DNA of 64,000 nt from an uncultured Muribaculaceae bacterium (GCA_944321875.1 CALUMX010000014.1:1-64000), one strand, 5' to 3'; shown: positions 40,902 to 50,566, numbered from the stretch's first letter. Made by a program: numbers and translations. Notes: generated by a model from the letters alone, not told the origin.

Positions 40902-41276
40902 TTATTTAAGTTCAACTTCAGCGCCAGCTTCTTCGAGTTGCTTCTTCAATGCTTCTGCTTCAGCCTTAGCAAGACCTTCCTTGATTGTGCTAGGAGCACC
41001 GTCTACGAGGTCCTTAGCTTCCTTCAAACCAAGACCGCAAGATTCCTTAACAGCCTTAACTACTTGAAGCTTAGAAGCACCAGCATTCTTCAATACTACG
41101 TCGAAAGATGTTTTTTCTTCAGCAGCAGCAGCGCCGGCAGCAGGTCCGGCAGCAACAGCTACAGCTGCAGCAGCAGGTTCAATACCATATTCTTCTTTCA
41201 AAATTTGAGCAAGTTCGTTTACTTCTTTTACTGAGAGGTTAACTAATTGTTCTGCAAAAGCTTTTAAATCTGCCAT
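40902..41276 (-). CDS. rplL: 50S ribosomal protein L7/L12
   Basis: 124 residues. The N-terminal dimer domain ([24 protein letters not shown]), Ala-rich hinge ([20 protein letters not shown]) and C-terminal factor-binding domain ([25 protein letters not shown]) are all present in normal order. It forms the ribosomal stalk with L10 and recruits translation GTPases. It follows rplJ by 35 bases. An attenuator-like stem lies after it. Confidence 0.98.
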   Translation of the reverse strand: MADLKAFAEQLVNLSVKEVNELAQILKEEYGIEPAAAAVAVAAGPAAGAAAAEEKTSFDVVLKNAGASKLQVVKAVKESCGLGLKEAKDLVDGAPSTIKEGLAKAEAEALKKQLEEAGAEVELK

Positions 41277-41311
41277 TTTTGTATAATTTTTTGTTGTTAT
41301 TTTTTTTAATT

Positions 41312-41830
41312 TTATTTATTTGAGAGGGTTTCAAGAATACCATGCAACTTGTTGCCTGAAGACTGCAAAGCAGATACGACATTCTTCGCCGGTGATTGCA
41401 GCAATGCAATAACGTCTGCGATGAGCTCGTTCTTGCTCTTGATGCTTGCCAGGGTGTCGAGTTGATCTGCGCCCATGTAGAAAGTTTCTTCAACATATGC
41501 GGCCTTCAAAACCGGCATTTCACTGCCGCCCTTGCGGAACTCCTTGATTGTTTTTGCAGGAGCGTTACCCACATTAGAGAACATCATTGCGGTTGTTCCA
41601 GCCAATGCCGGATACAATTCAGAATAGTCTCCTTCCAATTGCTCGAGAGCCTTCTGGAGAAGTGTATTCTTTACAACAACCATCTTTACTTCTGCCTTGT
41701 TGCAGGCGCGGCGCAATGCGCTTGTCTGCTCAGCGTTCATTCCGGTTGTGTCAGTAAGATAGAAACAGTTATACTCTCCGAGAGTATTAACTATTTTTTC
41801 TATGATAAGTGCTTTATCTTCCTTTCTCAT
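41312..41830 (-). CDS. rplJ: 50S ribosomal protein L10
   Basis: 172 residues. Typical N-terminal part ([30 protein letters not shown]) followed by the RNA-binding region [25 protein letters not shown] and the C-terminal helix that holds L7/L12 dimers. Base of the ribosomal stalk. It begins 18 bases after rplA, so there is no room for a large leader hairpin of the E. coli rplJ type. Confidence 0.98.
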   Translation of the reverse strand: MRKEDKALIIEKIVNTLGEYNCFYLTDTTGMNAEQTSALRRACNKAEVKMVVVKNTLLQKALEQLEGDYSELYPALAGTTAMMFSNVGNAPAKTIKEFRKGGSEMPVLKAAYVEETFYMGADQLDTLASIKSKNELIADVIALLQSPAKNVVSALQSSGNKLHGILETLSNK

Positions 41831-41848
41831 GTTTCTCTAATTTAATTG

Positions 41849-42544
41849 TTAAAGATCAAGTGTTTTTGTGTCGATCTTAAGACCGGGACTCATAGTACTT
41901 GAAAGATAAATACTCTTCAGATAAGTTCCCTTAGCAGTAGCCGGTTTCAACTTGATCAGCGTGTTGATGAACTCACGTGCATTGTCTGCCATCTGATCTG
42001 CTGAGAACGACACCTTACCAATGGAAGCGTGAACGATACCGTTCTTATCTACTTTAAAGTCAATCTTACCTTGTTTTACCTCTTTCACTGCTTTAGCCAC
42101 ATCGGGAGTCACAGTACCGCTCTTCGGGTTCGGCATCAAGCCACGAGGACCCAATACACGACCGAGGGCACCAATCTTACCCATGATTGCAGGCTGTGTA
42201 ATGATCACGTCTACATCGGTCCAACCGCCTTTGATCTTCTCAATATATTCGTCAAGACCAACGTAGTCCGCACCGGCTTCTTTTGCAGCTGCTTCTGCGT
42301 CTGCAGAACACAGTACCAATACGCGTACTTGCTTACCTGTTCCGTGAGGGAGTGATACCACGCCACGTACCATCTGGTTTGCCTTACGAGGATCCACGCC
42401 AAGACGTACATCGATATCAAATGAAGAGTCGAACTTTGTAAAAGTGATCTCCTTCAACTTTTCGGCTGCTTCCTTAAGAGTGTAAATCTTCCCAGCTTCA
42501 ATCTTCGCTAAAGCTAACTTTTGATTTTTTGTCAGTTTACCCAT
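41849..42544 (-). CDS. rplA: 50S ribosomal protein L1
   Basis: 231 residues. [21 protein letters not shown] at the start and the rRNA-binding region [26 protein letters not shown] are characteristic. Binds 23S rRNA at the L1 stalk and, in many bacteria, represses its own operon. Fourteen bases separate it from rplK. Confidence 0.98.
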   Translation of the reverse strand: MGKLTKNQKLALAKIEAGKIYTLKEAAEKLKEITFTKFDSSFDIDVRLGVDPRKANQMVRGVVSLPHGTGKQVRVLVLCSADAEAAAKEAGADYVGLDEYIEKIKGGWTDVDVIITQPAIMGKIGALGRVLGPRGLMPNPKSGTVTPDVAKAVKEVKQGKIDFKVDKNGIVHASIGKVSFSADQMADNAREFINTLIKLKPATAKGTYLKSIYLSSTMSPGLKIDTKTLDL

Positions 42545-42558
42545 GTCAATTGAAGTTT

Positions 42559-43002
42559 TTAGTTGTTTTCAGGGAACGAACCCTTAACAGTGATACCCAT
42601 ACTTCTCGCTGTACCAGCGACCATTCTCATAGCTGAATCTAAAGTAAAACAGTTCAAATCCGGCATTTTGTCCTCTGCAATCGCTTTTACCTGTTCCCAA
42701 GTGATTTCGGCTACCTTCGAACGGTTAGGCTCCTTAGAACCCTTCTTTTGCTTAGAAACCTCGAGCAACTGTACTGCTACAGGAGGAGTCTTCACTACGA
42801 AGTCAAAGCTCTTGTCGCTGTAGTATGTGATTACTACCGGAAGAACCTTACCAGCCTTGTCTTGAGTGCGGGCATTGAATTGCTTGCAAAACTCCATGAT
42901 ATTGATACCCTTAGAACCCAAAGCCGGTCCTACTGGGGGTGATGGGTTTGCCGCACCACCTTTAATCTGCAATTTGATCTGTCCAGCAATTTCTTTAGCC
43001 AT
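42559..43002 (-). CDS. rplK: 50S ribosomal protein L11
   Basis: 147 residues. [29 protein letters not shown] is the conserved N-terminal domain with the Pro-rich hinge, and [15 protein letters not shown] the C-terminal end. It binds the GTPase-associated centre of 23S rRNA. The gap to nusG is 64 bases and holds no obvious hairpin. Confidence 0.98.
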   Translation of the reverse strand: MAKEIAGQIKLQIKGGAANPSPPVGPALGSKGINIMEFCKQFNARTQDKAGKVLPVVITYYSDKSFDFVVKTPPVAVQLLEVSKQKKGSKEPNRSKVAEITWEQVKAIAEDKMPDLNCFTLDSAMRMVAGTARSMGITVKGSFPENN

Positions 43003-43066
43003 TTCTAAATTCTTTTTTTGTGATAAGTTAAATTATCGGGGATTCACCTTGTGCGCAACCACACGA

Positions 43067-43630
43067 CTACTCCCTTTCTACCTGCGAATGTTCCAACTCT
43101 ACCGGAGTCTTACGACCAAAGATGCTTACCATCACCTTCAGCTTCTTGCGTTCGGCATTAACCTCTTCGATCGTGCCGAGCATACCGCTGAACGGTCCGT
43201 AATTCACCTTCACCGTCTCGCCGACCTTGTAGTCAATCAAGTCGCTTTCCGCAACTTCCTGCAATTCGTCTGCCGTTCCCAGCATTCGTTTCACTTCTCC
43301 CGGGCGCAATGGTTCCGGACGCTTTGCCTCCGAGCCTTTGCCACCTCCCAAGAAATCGATTACATTGGTCGTGTTACGAAGTGTATGAATAATGTCTCCG
43401 TGCAACTCAGCTTCAACAAAGACGTAACCGGAATACAAGGTGCGTTCCTTGACAACCTTCTTACCGCTCTTTGTCGTTGAATAAATCTTCTCTGTTGGAA
43501 TAAGCACCTGCGAAACATATTCGGCGAATGAAGGATCCTTTTTGATTTGAGCGTCAAGGAGTTCTTTCACCTTTGCCTCTTTTCCTGATATGGCGCGAAG
43601 CACATACCATTCTTTCTTACCTTCACTCAT
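43067..43630 (-). CDS. nusG: Transcription termination/antitermination factor NusG
   Basis: 187 residues. NGN domain at the start ([24 protein letters not shown]) and a KOW domain at the end ([48 protein letters not shown]). It links RNA polymerase to Rho or the ribosome. It lies 6 bases after secE, the usual order. Confidence 0.97.
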   Translation of the reverse strand: MSEGKKEWYVLRAISGKEAKVKELLDAQIKKDPSFAEYVSQVLIPTEKIYSTTKSGKKVVKERTLYSGYVFVEAELHGDIIHTLRNTTNVIDFLGGGKGSEAKRPEPLRPGEVKRMLGTADELQEVAESDLIDYKVGETVKVNYGPFSGMLGTIEEVNAERKKLKVMVSIFGRKTPVELEHSQVERE

Positions 43631-43636
43631 CGCTTA

Positions 43637-43840
43637 CTATTTTGCAAATGAATACAACAATTCCATCACAGAAGCTATCACCTTATCAACACCGAAAATG
43701 ATCAATGAAAGAATGATGGAAGCAACCAATACAATCATTGCGCTGTTGACAAGCTGAGTTCTTGTTGGCCAGGACACCTTATAGCGCAATTCGCTATATG
43801 ACTCCTGGAGATCCGTGGTTATTTTCTTTACTATTTTCAT
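43637..43840 (-). CDS. secE: Preprotein translocase subunit SecE
   Basis: 67 residues from ATG 43840 (MKIVKKITTDLQES). A higher start would run into tRNA-Trp. One membrane helix, MIVLVASIILSLIIFGVDKVI, preceded by the conserved amphipathic segment YKVSWPTRTQL. It braces SecY in the inner membrane. It lies 15 bases from the mature tRNA-Trp 3' end. Confidence 0.96.
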   Translation of the reverse strand: MKIVKKITTDLQESYSELRYKVSWPTRTQLVNSAMIVLVASIILSLIIFGVDKVIASVMELLYSFAK

Positions 43841-43855
43841 TTTTCTATCTCTTTG

Positions 43856-43928
43856 CACAGGACGAGAGGCTCGAACTCCCGACACCCGGTTTTGGAGACC
43901 GGTGCTCTACCAACTGAGCTAGTCCTGT
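43856..43928 (-). tRNA. tRNA-Trp (CCA)
   Basis: 73 nt on the minus strand. Acceptor ACAGGAC pairs perfectly with GTCCTGT; D arm GCTC...GAGC; anticodon loop CTCCAAA with CCA; T loop TTCGAGC. The 3' CCA is not encoded. It lies between tuf and secE, the common Bacteroidota arrangement. Confidence 0.97.
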
Positions 43929-43932
43929 ATAT

Positions 43933-43956
43933 AAGCCGGCTGTTTCCAGCCGGCTT
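43933..43956 (-). other. Hairpin between tuf and tRNA-Trp
   Basis: Perfect 10-bp stem (43933-43942 aagccggctg with 43947-43956), only 5 bases above the tRNA 5' end. No T-tract follows, so it may protect the tuf mRNA end after tRNA processing rather than terminate. Confidence 0.6.
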
Positions 43957-43981
43957 AGTTGTTTATCGTTATCGGAGAATA

Positions 43982-45166
43982 TTATTCAAGGATTTCAGTG
44001 ATCTGACCTGAACCTACTGTACGGCCACCTTCACGGATTGCGAAACGAAGACCGAGCTCGCAAGCTACCGGAGTGATCAACTTAACTTGGATTGTTACGT
44101 GGTCACCAGGCATTACCATTTCTACACCATCCGGCAAAGTGATTTCACCAGTTACGTCGAGCGTACGGATGTAGAATTGAGGACGGTAGTGGTTGTGGAA
44201 CGGAGTGTGACGGCCACCTTCTTCCTTCTTCAAGATATAAACTTGAGCCTTGAACTCATCGTGAGGCTTAACCTGACCCGGGTGGCAGATTACCATACCA
44301 CGCTTGATTTCGTTCTTGTCGATACCACGGAGAAGCAAACCTACGTTATCACCAGCTTCACCTTCGTCCAAAATCTTGCGGAACATCTCAACGCCAGTTA
44401 CAACTGACTTCTTGTCTGCACCAAGACCAAGGATTTGAACTTCGTCACCAACCTTAACGCGACCAGCCTCGATACGACCTGTTGCTACAGTACCACGACC
44501 TGTGATAGAGAACACGTCCTCAACCGGCATCAAGAATGGTTTATCTACATCACGCGGAGGAAGTGGAATCCATGTGTCAACTGCGTCCATCAATTCCATA
44601 ACCTTCTCTTCCCACTTCGGTTCGCCGTTCAATGCACCAAGAGCTGAACCGCGGATGATCGGTGTGTTGTCACCATCATATTCGTAAGTTGAAAGAAGAT
44701 CACGCATTTCCATTTCAACGAGCTCAAGCATTTCTTCGTCGTCTACCATGTCGCACTTGTTCAAGAATACAACCAGACGAGGAACGTTTACTTGGCGAGC
44801 CAGAAGGATGTGCTCACGAGTCTGAGGCATCGGACCATCAGTAGCAGCTACTACGATGATAGCACCGTCCATCTGAGCAGCACCAGTTACCATGTTCTTT
44901 ACGTAGTCGGCGTGTCCCGGGCAGTCTACGTGTGCATAGTGACGAGTTGCTGTTTCGTACTCAACGTGTGAAGTGTTGATTGTGATACCACGTTCCTTCT
45001 CTTCAGGAGCGTTATCGATAGAATCGAATGAACGCAATTCTGAAAGACCCTTCTTTGCCAACACTGTTGTGATAGCAGCAGTAAGAGTAGTTTTACCGTG
45101 GTCTACGTGACCAATTGTACCGATGTTAACATGCGGTTTGGTTCTTTCAAATTTCTCTTTTGCCAT
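43982..45166 (-). CDS. tuf: Elongation factor Tu
   Basis: 394 residues. G1 [11 protein letters not shown]3 DCPGHADY, G4 NKCD and G5 GSAL are all in place; the C-terminal domains end [14 protein letters not shown]. Delivers aminoacyl-tRNA to the ribosome. Located between the tRNA cluster and tRNA-Trp and probably in one transcript from the promoter at 45583-45590. Confidence 0.98.
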   Translation of the reverse strand: MAKEKFERTKPHVNIGTIGHVDHGKTTLTAAITTVLAKKGLSELRSFDSIDNAPEEKERGITINTSHVEYETATRHYAHVDCPGHADYVKNMVTGAAQMDGAIIVVAATDGPMPQTREHILLARQVNVPRLVVFLNKCDMVDDEEMLELVEMEMRDLLSTYEYDGDNTPIIRGSALGALNGEPKWEEKVMELMDAVDTWIPLPPRDVDKPFLMPVEDVFSITGRGTVATGRIEAGRVKVGDEVQILGLGADKKSVVTGVEMFRKILDEGEAGDNVGLLLRGIDKNEIKRGMVICHPGQVKPHDEFKAQVYILKKEEGGRHTPFHNHYRPQFYIRTLDVTGEITLPDGVEMVMPGDHVTIQVKLITPVACELGLRFAIREGGRTVGSGQITEILE

Positions 45167-45223
45167 AACTTTATGTATTTTTTATTATGTTTGACTTTCT
45201 CTTTATATATTTTTCCTAATTTG

Positions 45224-45295
<72 letters not shown>

Positions 45296-45301
45296 ATTTT
45301 G

Positions 45302-45374
45302 AGCGGAAGACGAGGCTCAAACTCGCGACCCTCAGCTTGGAAGGCTGATGCTCTATCAACTGAGCTACTTCCGC
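45302..45374 (-). tRNA. tRNA-Gly (TCC)
   Basis: 73 nt. Acceptor GCGGAAG/CTTCCGC perfect; anticodon stem TCAGC/GCTGA with loop CTTCCAA, anticodon TCC. CCA not encoded. Confidence 0.96.
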
Positions 45375-45381
45375 ATTTTTG

Positions 45382-45464
45382 TGGGCGAAGATGGATTCGA
45401 ACCACCGAAGGTATAAACCAGCAGATTTACAGTCTGCCCCATTTGGCCACTCTGGTATTCGCCC
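45382..45464 (-). tRNA. tRNA-Tyr (GTA)
   Basis: 83 nt, class II with a long variable arm. Acceptor GGGCGAA/TTCGCCC; anticodon stem GCAGA/TCTGC with loop CTGTAAA, anticodon GTA. Confidence 0.96.
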
Positions 45465-45469
45465 TTTTG

Positions 45470-45543
45470 AGCCTCTTGTCGGATTCGAACCAACGACCCC
45501 GAGATTACAAATCACGTGCTCTGGCCAACTGAGCTAAAGAGGC
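45470..45543 (-). tRNA. tRNA-Thr (TGT)
   Basis: 74 nt. Acceptor GCCTCTT/AAGAGGC; anticodon loop TTTGTAA with TGT; a T-T mismatch lies in the middle of the anticodon stem. First gene of the tRNA-tuf transcript. Confidence 0.93.
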
Positions 45544-45582
45544 AATTGTTTTGCTTATACGGAATTAAACCGAAAGCGTGTG

Positions 45583-45590
45583 CAAAGTTA
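45583..45590 (-). promoter_or_regulatory. -7 box of the tRNA-tuf-secE operon
   Basis: TAACTTTG on the minus strand, 40 bases above the first tRNA. The expected start point lies about 37 nt before mature tRNA-Thr (TGT). Confidence 0.6.
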
Positions 45591-45764
45591 CGCAAATATT
45601 TTTATCTCACAAATATTTTAATGTGATTTTTTCAAAAAACTGCTTTTTTTCAGCCCTTTGCGTTTTTCACATCGCAAAGGTAACACATTTTACCAAATCC
45701 ACAAAATTCTCCTATTTATTTAAGCGATTTTACGCTTCGCGACTCCGCACCGGGACAAAAGAAT

Positions 45765-45788
45765 TGCGGGGCGCTCCAGCACCCCGCA
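45765..45788 (-). terminator. Terminator of xerC-hpf unit
   Basis: 11-bp GC-rich stem with one mismatch (45765-45775 with 45778-45788), followed on the minus strand by attcttttg, 42 bases past the hpf stop. Confidence 0.75.
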
Positions 45789-45829
45789 GTCCCATTCTGT
45801 CATTTTCCTATTTATCTGTTTCTCTCTTA

Positions 45830-46123
45830 TTATTTCTTTTCTTTAAGTTTTTCAAGTTGACGGTCAAGCGCGTCGATTGCCAGGTCGACAGCCTCCTCAA
45901 ACGAATCGGCTACTTTCGAAGCGAACAGGTCTTCCGCGCTCGGAATTGTTAATTTGATCGATGCTTCCTTATTCATGGCGGTTTCAGGTTTCACTACCTT
46001 CAACGTGACATCAAAAAGGGTTATTGCCTCATTACGACGTGCCAGCTTTTGCGCTTTCTTGTTGATGAAATCTTCCAACTTTGAAGTTGCGTCGAAATGG
46101 ATGGATTGAATTCTAACTTCCAT
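45830..46123 (-). CDS. hpf: Ribosome hibernation promoting factor (short form)
   Basis: 97 residues. MEVRIQSIHFDATSKLEDFINKKAQKL, VTLKVVKPET and ASIKLTIPSAEDLFASKVADSFEEAVDLAIDALDRQL show the beta-alpha-beta-alpha HPF/RaiA fold. No C-terminal dimer domain, so it is the short type. It binds 30S subunits in slow growth. Its start is one base from the stop of xerC, so the two are coupled. Confidence 0.93.
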   Translation of the reverse strand: MEVRIQSIHFDATSKLEDFINKKAQKLARRNEAITLFDVTLKVVKPETAMNKEASIKLTIPSAEDLFASKVADSFEEAVDLAIDALDRQLEKLKEKK

Positions 46124-46124
46124 A

Positions 46125-47024
46125 TTAACCTCCTTTTTTTAGAGCTCGTGGATGAGCGTGTTGATAATTGTTTTTCAGTTCACTATATGTAATATGTGTA
46201 TAGATCTGCGTCGCCGAAAGCGACTCATGACCCAACAGTTCCTTGACGCTGTTGATTCCGGCACCGTGGTTGAGCATCGCCGAGGCGAAGGAGTGGCGGA
46301 GCGTATGGGGCGACCGTTTGCCCTGCGTAACGGGGGAAAGCGCATCGCGCACGATACCGTAAACCTTTCCCGTATAAATCGGAGCCCCTTTGTCGGTCAG
46401 AAAGAATACGTCGTCCTCCACCGGCTCATACGCTTCTCTAAGCGTTCGGTAGCGTTCTATCAATTCGCCAAGTTCATCACAGAAAGGAACTATTCTATCT
46501 TTATTACGTTTACCATGCACTTTTAGTTCACGGTTTTTCGTATTTATGTCTGAATTTTTTATCCCTACAAGTTCTGCCCGGCGAATCCCGGTCTCGTAAA
46601 ACATCATCACCACCAGCCGGTCGCGCACTTCCGTAAAGCTGTCCGCATCGAGAGGGGCATCGAGCACCTCGTCCAGGCTCTTCTCTCTCAGGAACACCGG
46701 CAGGCGCCGCGGCTGCTTCGCCAGCGGAAGGTCCTCCACGGGATTGGCCTCCACCAGGCCGCGTTTCAGCAGGTAGCGGTAAAACGCGCGCAGACTCTGC
46801 ACCTTGCGGCGCACCGAGGAGACGGCCAAATGGCGGTTTTTCCCTAAATCGTAGACCCAGCCCCTGATTTCCGGCAGTCCGAGGTCCGACAAATCGTCAT
46901 CCTCACCCCCGCGACCCACATAGTCGGCAAACTGCAAAAGGTCCTTTCTATAAGACAAAACGGTATGAACTGAATAATTCAGCTCATACCGTATATATTG
47001 TAAGAAAGTTTCAATTTGCTTCAT
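46125..47024 (-). CDS. xerC: Tyrosine recombinase XerC/XerD-like
   Basis: 299 residues from ATG 47024 (MKQIETFLQYIRYE). N-terminal SAM-like core-binding domain with SVHTVLSYRKDLLQF; catalytic residues Arg in YETGIRRAEL, Lys in KVHGKRNKDR, HTLRHSFA (His-x-x-Arg), HESL and IYTHI (Tyr). It resolves chromosome dimers at dif with a partner Xer protein. The sequence alone does not settle XerC versus XerD. Position between rpsU and hpf is typical for Bacteroidota. Confidence 0.93.
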   Translation of the reverse strand: MKQIETFLQYIRYELNYSVHTVLSYRKDLLQFADYVGRGGEDDDLSDLGLPEIRGWVYDLGKNRHLAVSSVRRKVQSLRAFYRYLLKRGLVEANPVEDLPLAKQPRRLPVFLREKSLDEVLDAPLDADSFTEVRDRLVVMMFYETGIRRAELVGIKNSDINTKNRELKVHGKRNKDRIVPFCDELGELIERYRTLREAYEPVEDDVFFLTDKGAPIYTGKVYGIVRDALSPVTQGKRSPHTLRHSFASAMLNHGAGINSVKELLGHESLSATQIYTHITYSELKNNYQHAHPRALKKGG

Positions 47025-47091
47025 CGTTGCACGTTTTACTTGCAACGAATATACAAAACATCTTTCAGGTTAGCAAATTTTCAATCGAAAA

Positions 47092-47283
47092 TTATTCTTC
47101 TACTGAACGCAATTTTTGAACGTAAACAGCCTTCATCATTTTCTTACGGTTAGTAACCGATGGCTTTTCGAATGCCTGACGGCTGCGGAGTTCTTTTACG
47201 ATACCTGTCTTTTCAAATTTTCTTTTGAATTTCTTGAGCGCCTTTTCAATGTTTTCGCCTTCTTTAACTTGTACGATGATCAT
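47092..47283 (-). CDS. rpsU: 30S ribosomal protein S21
   Basis: 63 residues from ATG 47283 (MIIVQVKEGENIEKAL). Basic and helical (KKFKRKFEKTGIVKELRSRQAFEKPSVTNRKK), the normal S21 pattern. It is the last protein added to the 30S subunit. The promoter lies about 200 bases upstream. Confidence 0.96.
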   Translation of the reverse strand: MIIVQVKEGENIEKALKKFKRKFEKTGIVKELRSRQAFEKPSVTNRKKMMKAVYVQKLRSVEE

Positions 47284-47766
47284 TTTTCTATATAATTTTA
47301 ATTGTTTTCTAATAATAATTTTTCCGGCGCGGGAGTTTGTATAGGTTCGATGTCCGCAGAGCCGCACCGCTCTCTGCCGACACCGGCATCATTTTCTTGA
47401 ATGCCGAATAAGATAATATGTTGATTATTCGTTATTTCTTCAGTCGGTTAAACACAACCTCCTCTCCATTTAATGCGACCGCAAAGATAAGCATATTTTT
47501 TGATTCCGTAAAAAGTTTTTCCGCATTTTTTCACCGCAGGACACTTTTTAGCAACCACTTGGACGCTTCGCACGCATTCAACAACGCTTCTCACCGACCG
47601 GACGCTCTTTTCTGCGCCTGTTACACGGGCAAAACAACCGTTTTGCAATAAAAATGGCATATCGGCTGTATCCCTAAAAATATATTCATAATTTTCAGCA
47701 TACTTAAATGCAGTAACCGACAAATCCTTACGTTTATCCAATAAAGGCTAATAAAATTCAATAAAA
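47284..47766. other. Divergent intergenic region between rpsU and a lipoprotein gene
   Basis: Holds the rpsU promoter: minus strand TATCTTTG at 47482-47489, giving a leader of about 195 nt. A short perfect hairpin (gcaaaac/gttttgc, 47629-47646) lies nearer the lipoprotein gene. No other gene is supported. Confidence 0.5.
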
Positions 47767-48333
47767 ATGAAAGCACGACATTTAACGGGCATTCTTCTGC
47801 TGATGCTCTTCGCCTTAATCCTCACCGGCTGCAGCGAGTATGAGAAATCCGCTCCGGGCGGAGACGACTTCCACCGACTCAACACTATCCGATTCTACTT
47901 TCTTGATGCGGAGGGGCGCAACATGGTTAATCCCGATAACCTCGCCACCTATCCGGTTCTCTGCGACTCCGACAACGAGAAGCCCGGCATTCCCGAACTG
48001 ATTGAAGACAGCAACTACTACGGTCCCTATAGCCAGCAAGTGAGAATCGACGAGGAAGGCGAGCCGTATGTCTCCATTATTTTTCCAGGAAACGAATCTT
48101 CCAACAAGCGCCGCTGCTACCTCTACTGGGGAGAGCGATTTGACCGAATCGACATCACCTACGGTTACACAAACGATGGTGTTTATGGAGGCGACGGATG
48201 GTATGCCAGCGTGCTTGCCATGAAAATCAACGGTCTTAAGGTCTATTCCGACGAATGGTCGGACCAATATGGCTCCTCGTACAAAATTTACCTGCAGAGG
48301 AAGGGCGACCAAACACAAATCAGGATTGAATAG
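47767..48333 (+). CDS. Lipoprotein of unknown function
   Basis: 188 residues. MKARHLTGILLLMLFALILTGC gives a lipidated Cys22. Contains a small beta-rich domain with TIRFYFLDAEGRNMVNP, YGPYSQQVRI, SIIFPGN, RCYLYWGERFDRIDITYGYTNDG and SYKIYLQRKGDQTQIRIE. The strand pattern and ending (a final 'G.qi.I' strand) resemble the lipoprotein at 49408, so the two may be related. It heads a three-gene set of exported proteins. No function can be given. Confidence 0.75.
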   Translation: MKARHLTGILLLMLFALILTGCSEYEKSAPGGDDFHRLNTIRFYFLDAEGRNMVNPDNLATYPVLCDSDNEKPGIPELIEDSNYYGPYSQQVRIDEEGEPYVSIIFPGNESSNKRRCYLYWGERFDRIDITYGYTNDGVYGGDGWYASVLAMKINGLKVYSDEWSDQYGSSYKIYLQRKGDQTQIRIE

Positions 48334-48435
48334 CCGAAAGGGTTCCGGTGAGTGTTGTACCAACATTTTTTAACCACGCCCGTTTCTCCATCAATCCCAT
48401 TTTCATTATATTCACGGGGAAACTATTACTTACTC

Positions 48436-49344
48436 ATGAAAAGAATGAACACATACAGGCAATGGATGACAATATTGGCTCTCTGCCTGCCGGTGGCCGC
48501 ATCGGCCCAGGAAGGCAGCGTCAGCGTGGCGCAGGAGCGGCCGGCAGAAATCACCCTGTTCCCCGACCAACGAAAGGAAAATCCCTACCGATTTGAATTC
48601 GAATTGCCGGAATTCATGCAGGATAACCCCGGCAGCGGTATCCATCCGGAACCAGCAGTTACAATGCCGTCATTCTCAGTTCTCCCAACCGGAGCGTTGA
48701 CAGCCCCCTCCTTCCGTTTCCATGCCGACCCGCATTTTGCCGATTACCTCACCACCGGCGCTATCCGCCGCTGGGACACGGGCATGCTCGTCGGCTCTCA
48801 CAGCCACACCGTGATGCCCGGTCTGCTCATGATGCAGGATGCCTCAGTGTCGGCCATCCAGCAATTCGGCAATCTCACGCTGACGGGTACGGTAGCCACC
48901 GACCGCTTCCGCCTGTTCATGCACGGCCGCACCTTCACAGGAGCCAAACTGTCGGGCAGCGCCACCTACCGCTTCTCCGACATGGCCTCGCTGACGCTCT
49001 TCGGCACCTACCACACGCCACAGCCCTACCTGATGCCATCGGCAGTACCCTACGTCGGATACTCCGCTTACGGAGGTTATCTTACGCTTAAAGGCGACCG
49101 CTTCGGCATCGACCTGGGCGCCCAGTCCTACTACGACCCGTTCCTGCGCCATTGGGAGGCACGGCCTATCGTGACGCCGAAAGTACGCCTCGGCAAATTC
49201 TGGCTCGACATCCCGGTTGGCGAACTTGTCTACGAGTCGATGAAGTCCTTACTGTTCGACGGCCGACCCGGCAACCCGACCATCGGACCGACACAGATGG
49301 AAATTCCGTTGCCTCCGCCACCGCCACGGCCCGACATGCGGTAA
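48436..49344 (+). CDS. Exported protein, possible outer-membrane barrel fragment-type
   Basis: 302 residues from ATG 48436 (MKRMNTYRQWMTILALC), cleaved after AASAQ. Amphipathic strands recur: SAIQQFGNLTLTGTVATDRFRLFMHGR, KLSGSATYRFSDMASLTLFGTY and YGGYLTLKGDRFGIDLGAQSYY-type text, as in outer membrane beta-barrels. The C-terminus is a Pro-rich tail (IPLPPPPPRPDMR), unusual for a barrel that ends in an aromatic residue. No family recognised. Between two lipoprotein genes, 102 and 63 bases apart, so it may form a complex with them. Confidence 0.65.
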   Translation: MKRMNTYRQWMTILALCLPVAASAQEGSVSVAQERPAEITLFPDQRKENPYRFEFELPEFMQDNPGSGIHPEPAVTMPSFSVLPTGALTAPSFRFHADPHFADYLTTGAIRRWDTGMLVGSHSHTVMPGLLMMQDASVSAIQQFGNLTLTGTVATDRFRLFMHGRTFTGAKLSGSATYRFSDMASLTLFGTYHTPQPYLMPSAVPYVGYSAYGGYLTLKGDRFGIDLGAQSYYDPFLRHWEARPIVTPKVRLGKFWLDIPVGELVYESMKSLLFDGRPGNPTIGPTQMEIPLPPPPPRPDMR

Positions 49345-49407
49345 AGCCGACGCACACAATCCCCCTACCGATTAAAAAAGACTAAATCAATCCTAAATCC
49401 AAGACGT

Positions 49408-49944
49408 ATGAAACAGAAAAACTTAATTCCATGGCTTCTTTTATGCCTGTTGCCGCTTTTATCCGGCTGTAAAGACGACCCCGGCGACGAGCTAATTTGG
49501 GACTTCAACACACGGAGCGTCATGCTTAAAGTAGTCAATGCCTCAGGTCAGAACCTGCTGGACGAAAACACGCCTGGCGGCTGGAAAGCGGAGGATGTGA
49601 CAGCCACCTACAAAGACAGGTCGTTCGAATGTGCCGTCGTTGACGACCCTCAGAACGAGCCGTACTTGGGAGAGTGGACGCGCTACCTCCCCGGCTTTCT
49701 GTACGGGCTGCGCACTTCAACCATAACAAAGGACCGCATCCTTTACTTTGGCGACTTTTCTCCGACAAACAACTACCTCAACACGCCCATCACCTACCAT
49801 TGGCCGGACGGCACCTCCACAGTCATCACCTTCGACTTCTTCATAGTCTGGATAACGAAAAAGAATCCGCAAGTAGTCTACAAATGCTACCTCGACGGCA
49901 AAGAACTCCCGATAGAGAAAGGTGTGATAACCATCCAGAAATAA
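49408..49944 (+). CDS. Lipoprotein of unknown function
   Basis: 178 residues. MKQKNLIPWLLLCLLPLLSGC gives a lipidated Cys21. The mature part starts KDDPGDELIWDFNTRSVMLKVVNASGQNLLD, close in layout to the first lipoprotein of this set, and ends YKCYLDGKELPIEKGVITIQK. It could be a small beta-sandwich. Same direction as the previous two genes, with a terminator right after. Function unknown. Confidence 0.75.
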   Translation: MKQKNLIPWLLLCLLPLLSGCKDDPGDELIWDFNTRSVMLKVVNASGQNLLDENTPGGWKAEDVTATYKDRSFECAVVDDPQNEPYLGEWTRYLPGFLYGLRTSTITKDRILYFGDFSPTNNYLNTPITYHWPDGTSTVITFDFFIVWITKKNPQVVYKCYLDGKELPIEKGVITIQK

Positions 49945-49966
49945 GATAAGAACCGATACAAAAAAT

Positions 49967-49999
49967 GCAGGCGCCCCAAAGGGAGCGCCTGCGTTGCTT
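49967..49999 (+). terminator. Terminator of the three-gene exported-protein set
   Basis: Stem gcaggcgc...gcgcctgc (49967-49977 with 49981-49992), followed by gttgctttt. Confidence 0.75.
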
Positions 50000-50027
50000 T
50001 TACAGGTAAAACCTATTCGGTATATTG

Positions 50028-50564
50028 CTATTCCTCAGCTTTCGGCTCTTCCTGGTCGTACCACTTCGAGTACATCAGGTAATTGTGAGCAATCTTCTGA
50101 TTCATTTCTTTGGCCTGTGCCGGGTCAACCATCTTGCGGAACTTGGCAGGAACGCCCATCCACAACTCGTGGGCACCGATTTTCGTGTTCGGAGAAACGA
50201 CACTGCCGGCTGCCACGATAGCACCTTCGCCTACTTCCACGCCGTCGAGCAGCACGGAACCCATACCGATAAGCGCATAGTCGCAAATCTTCGCACCGTG
50301 GATAGTCACATTGTGACCCACCGATACGTCATCGCCAATCTCAATCACCGATTTCTGGTAAAGCGTATGCAGCACGGAACCGTCCTGAATGTTCACGCGG
50401 TTTCCGATGGTAATCGTGTTGACATCGCCACGCAGCACGCTGTTGAACCAGATGCTGCACTCGTCGCCCATCGTCACATCGCCTACGATGGTAGCATTCT
50501 CGGCAATATAGCAGTCCTTGCCGATTTTGGGAGTAAATCCTCTTACTGATTTAATTAGTGCCAT
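50028..50564 (-). CDS. Gamma-carbonic anhydrase family protein
   Basis: 178 residues. Left-handed beta-helix of hexapeptide repeats: DCYIAENATIVGDVTMGDECSIWFNSVLRGD, NIQDGSVLHTL and VSVGHNVTIHGAKICDYALIGMGS carry the three His (zinc ligands) typical of the YrdA/CaiE group. The C-terminal helix follows. Activity as carbonic anhydrase is unproven for many members. Starts 2 bases after the aminopeptidase stop and may be co-transcribed with it. Confidence 0.9.
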   Translation of the reverse strand: MALIKSVRGFTPKIGKDCYIAENATIVGDVTMGDECSIWFNSVLRGDVNTITIGNRVNIQDGSVLHTLYQKSVIEIGDDVSVGHNVTIHGAKICDYALIGMGSVLLDGVEVGEGAIVAAGSVVSPNTKIGAHELWMGVPAKFRKMVDPAQAKEMNQKIAHNYLMYSKWYDQEEPKAEE

Positions 50565-50566
50565 AA

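Noticed and set aside
46125..47024. XerC-like recombinase considered as a phage or island integrase
   Set aside because: It sits in the conserved rpsU-hpf-tuf locus, has normal host-type length and no attachment repeats flank it.
47448..47741. A 97-codon minus-strand frame between rpsU and the lipoprotein gene
   Set aside because: It runs across the rpsU promoter, with Cys/Val/Lys-biased text and no recognisable domain.
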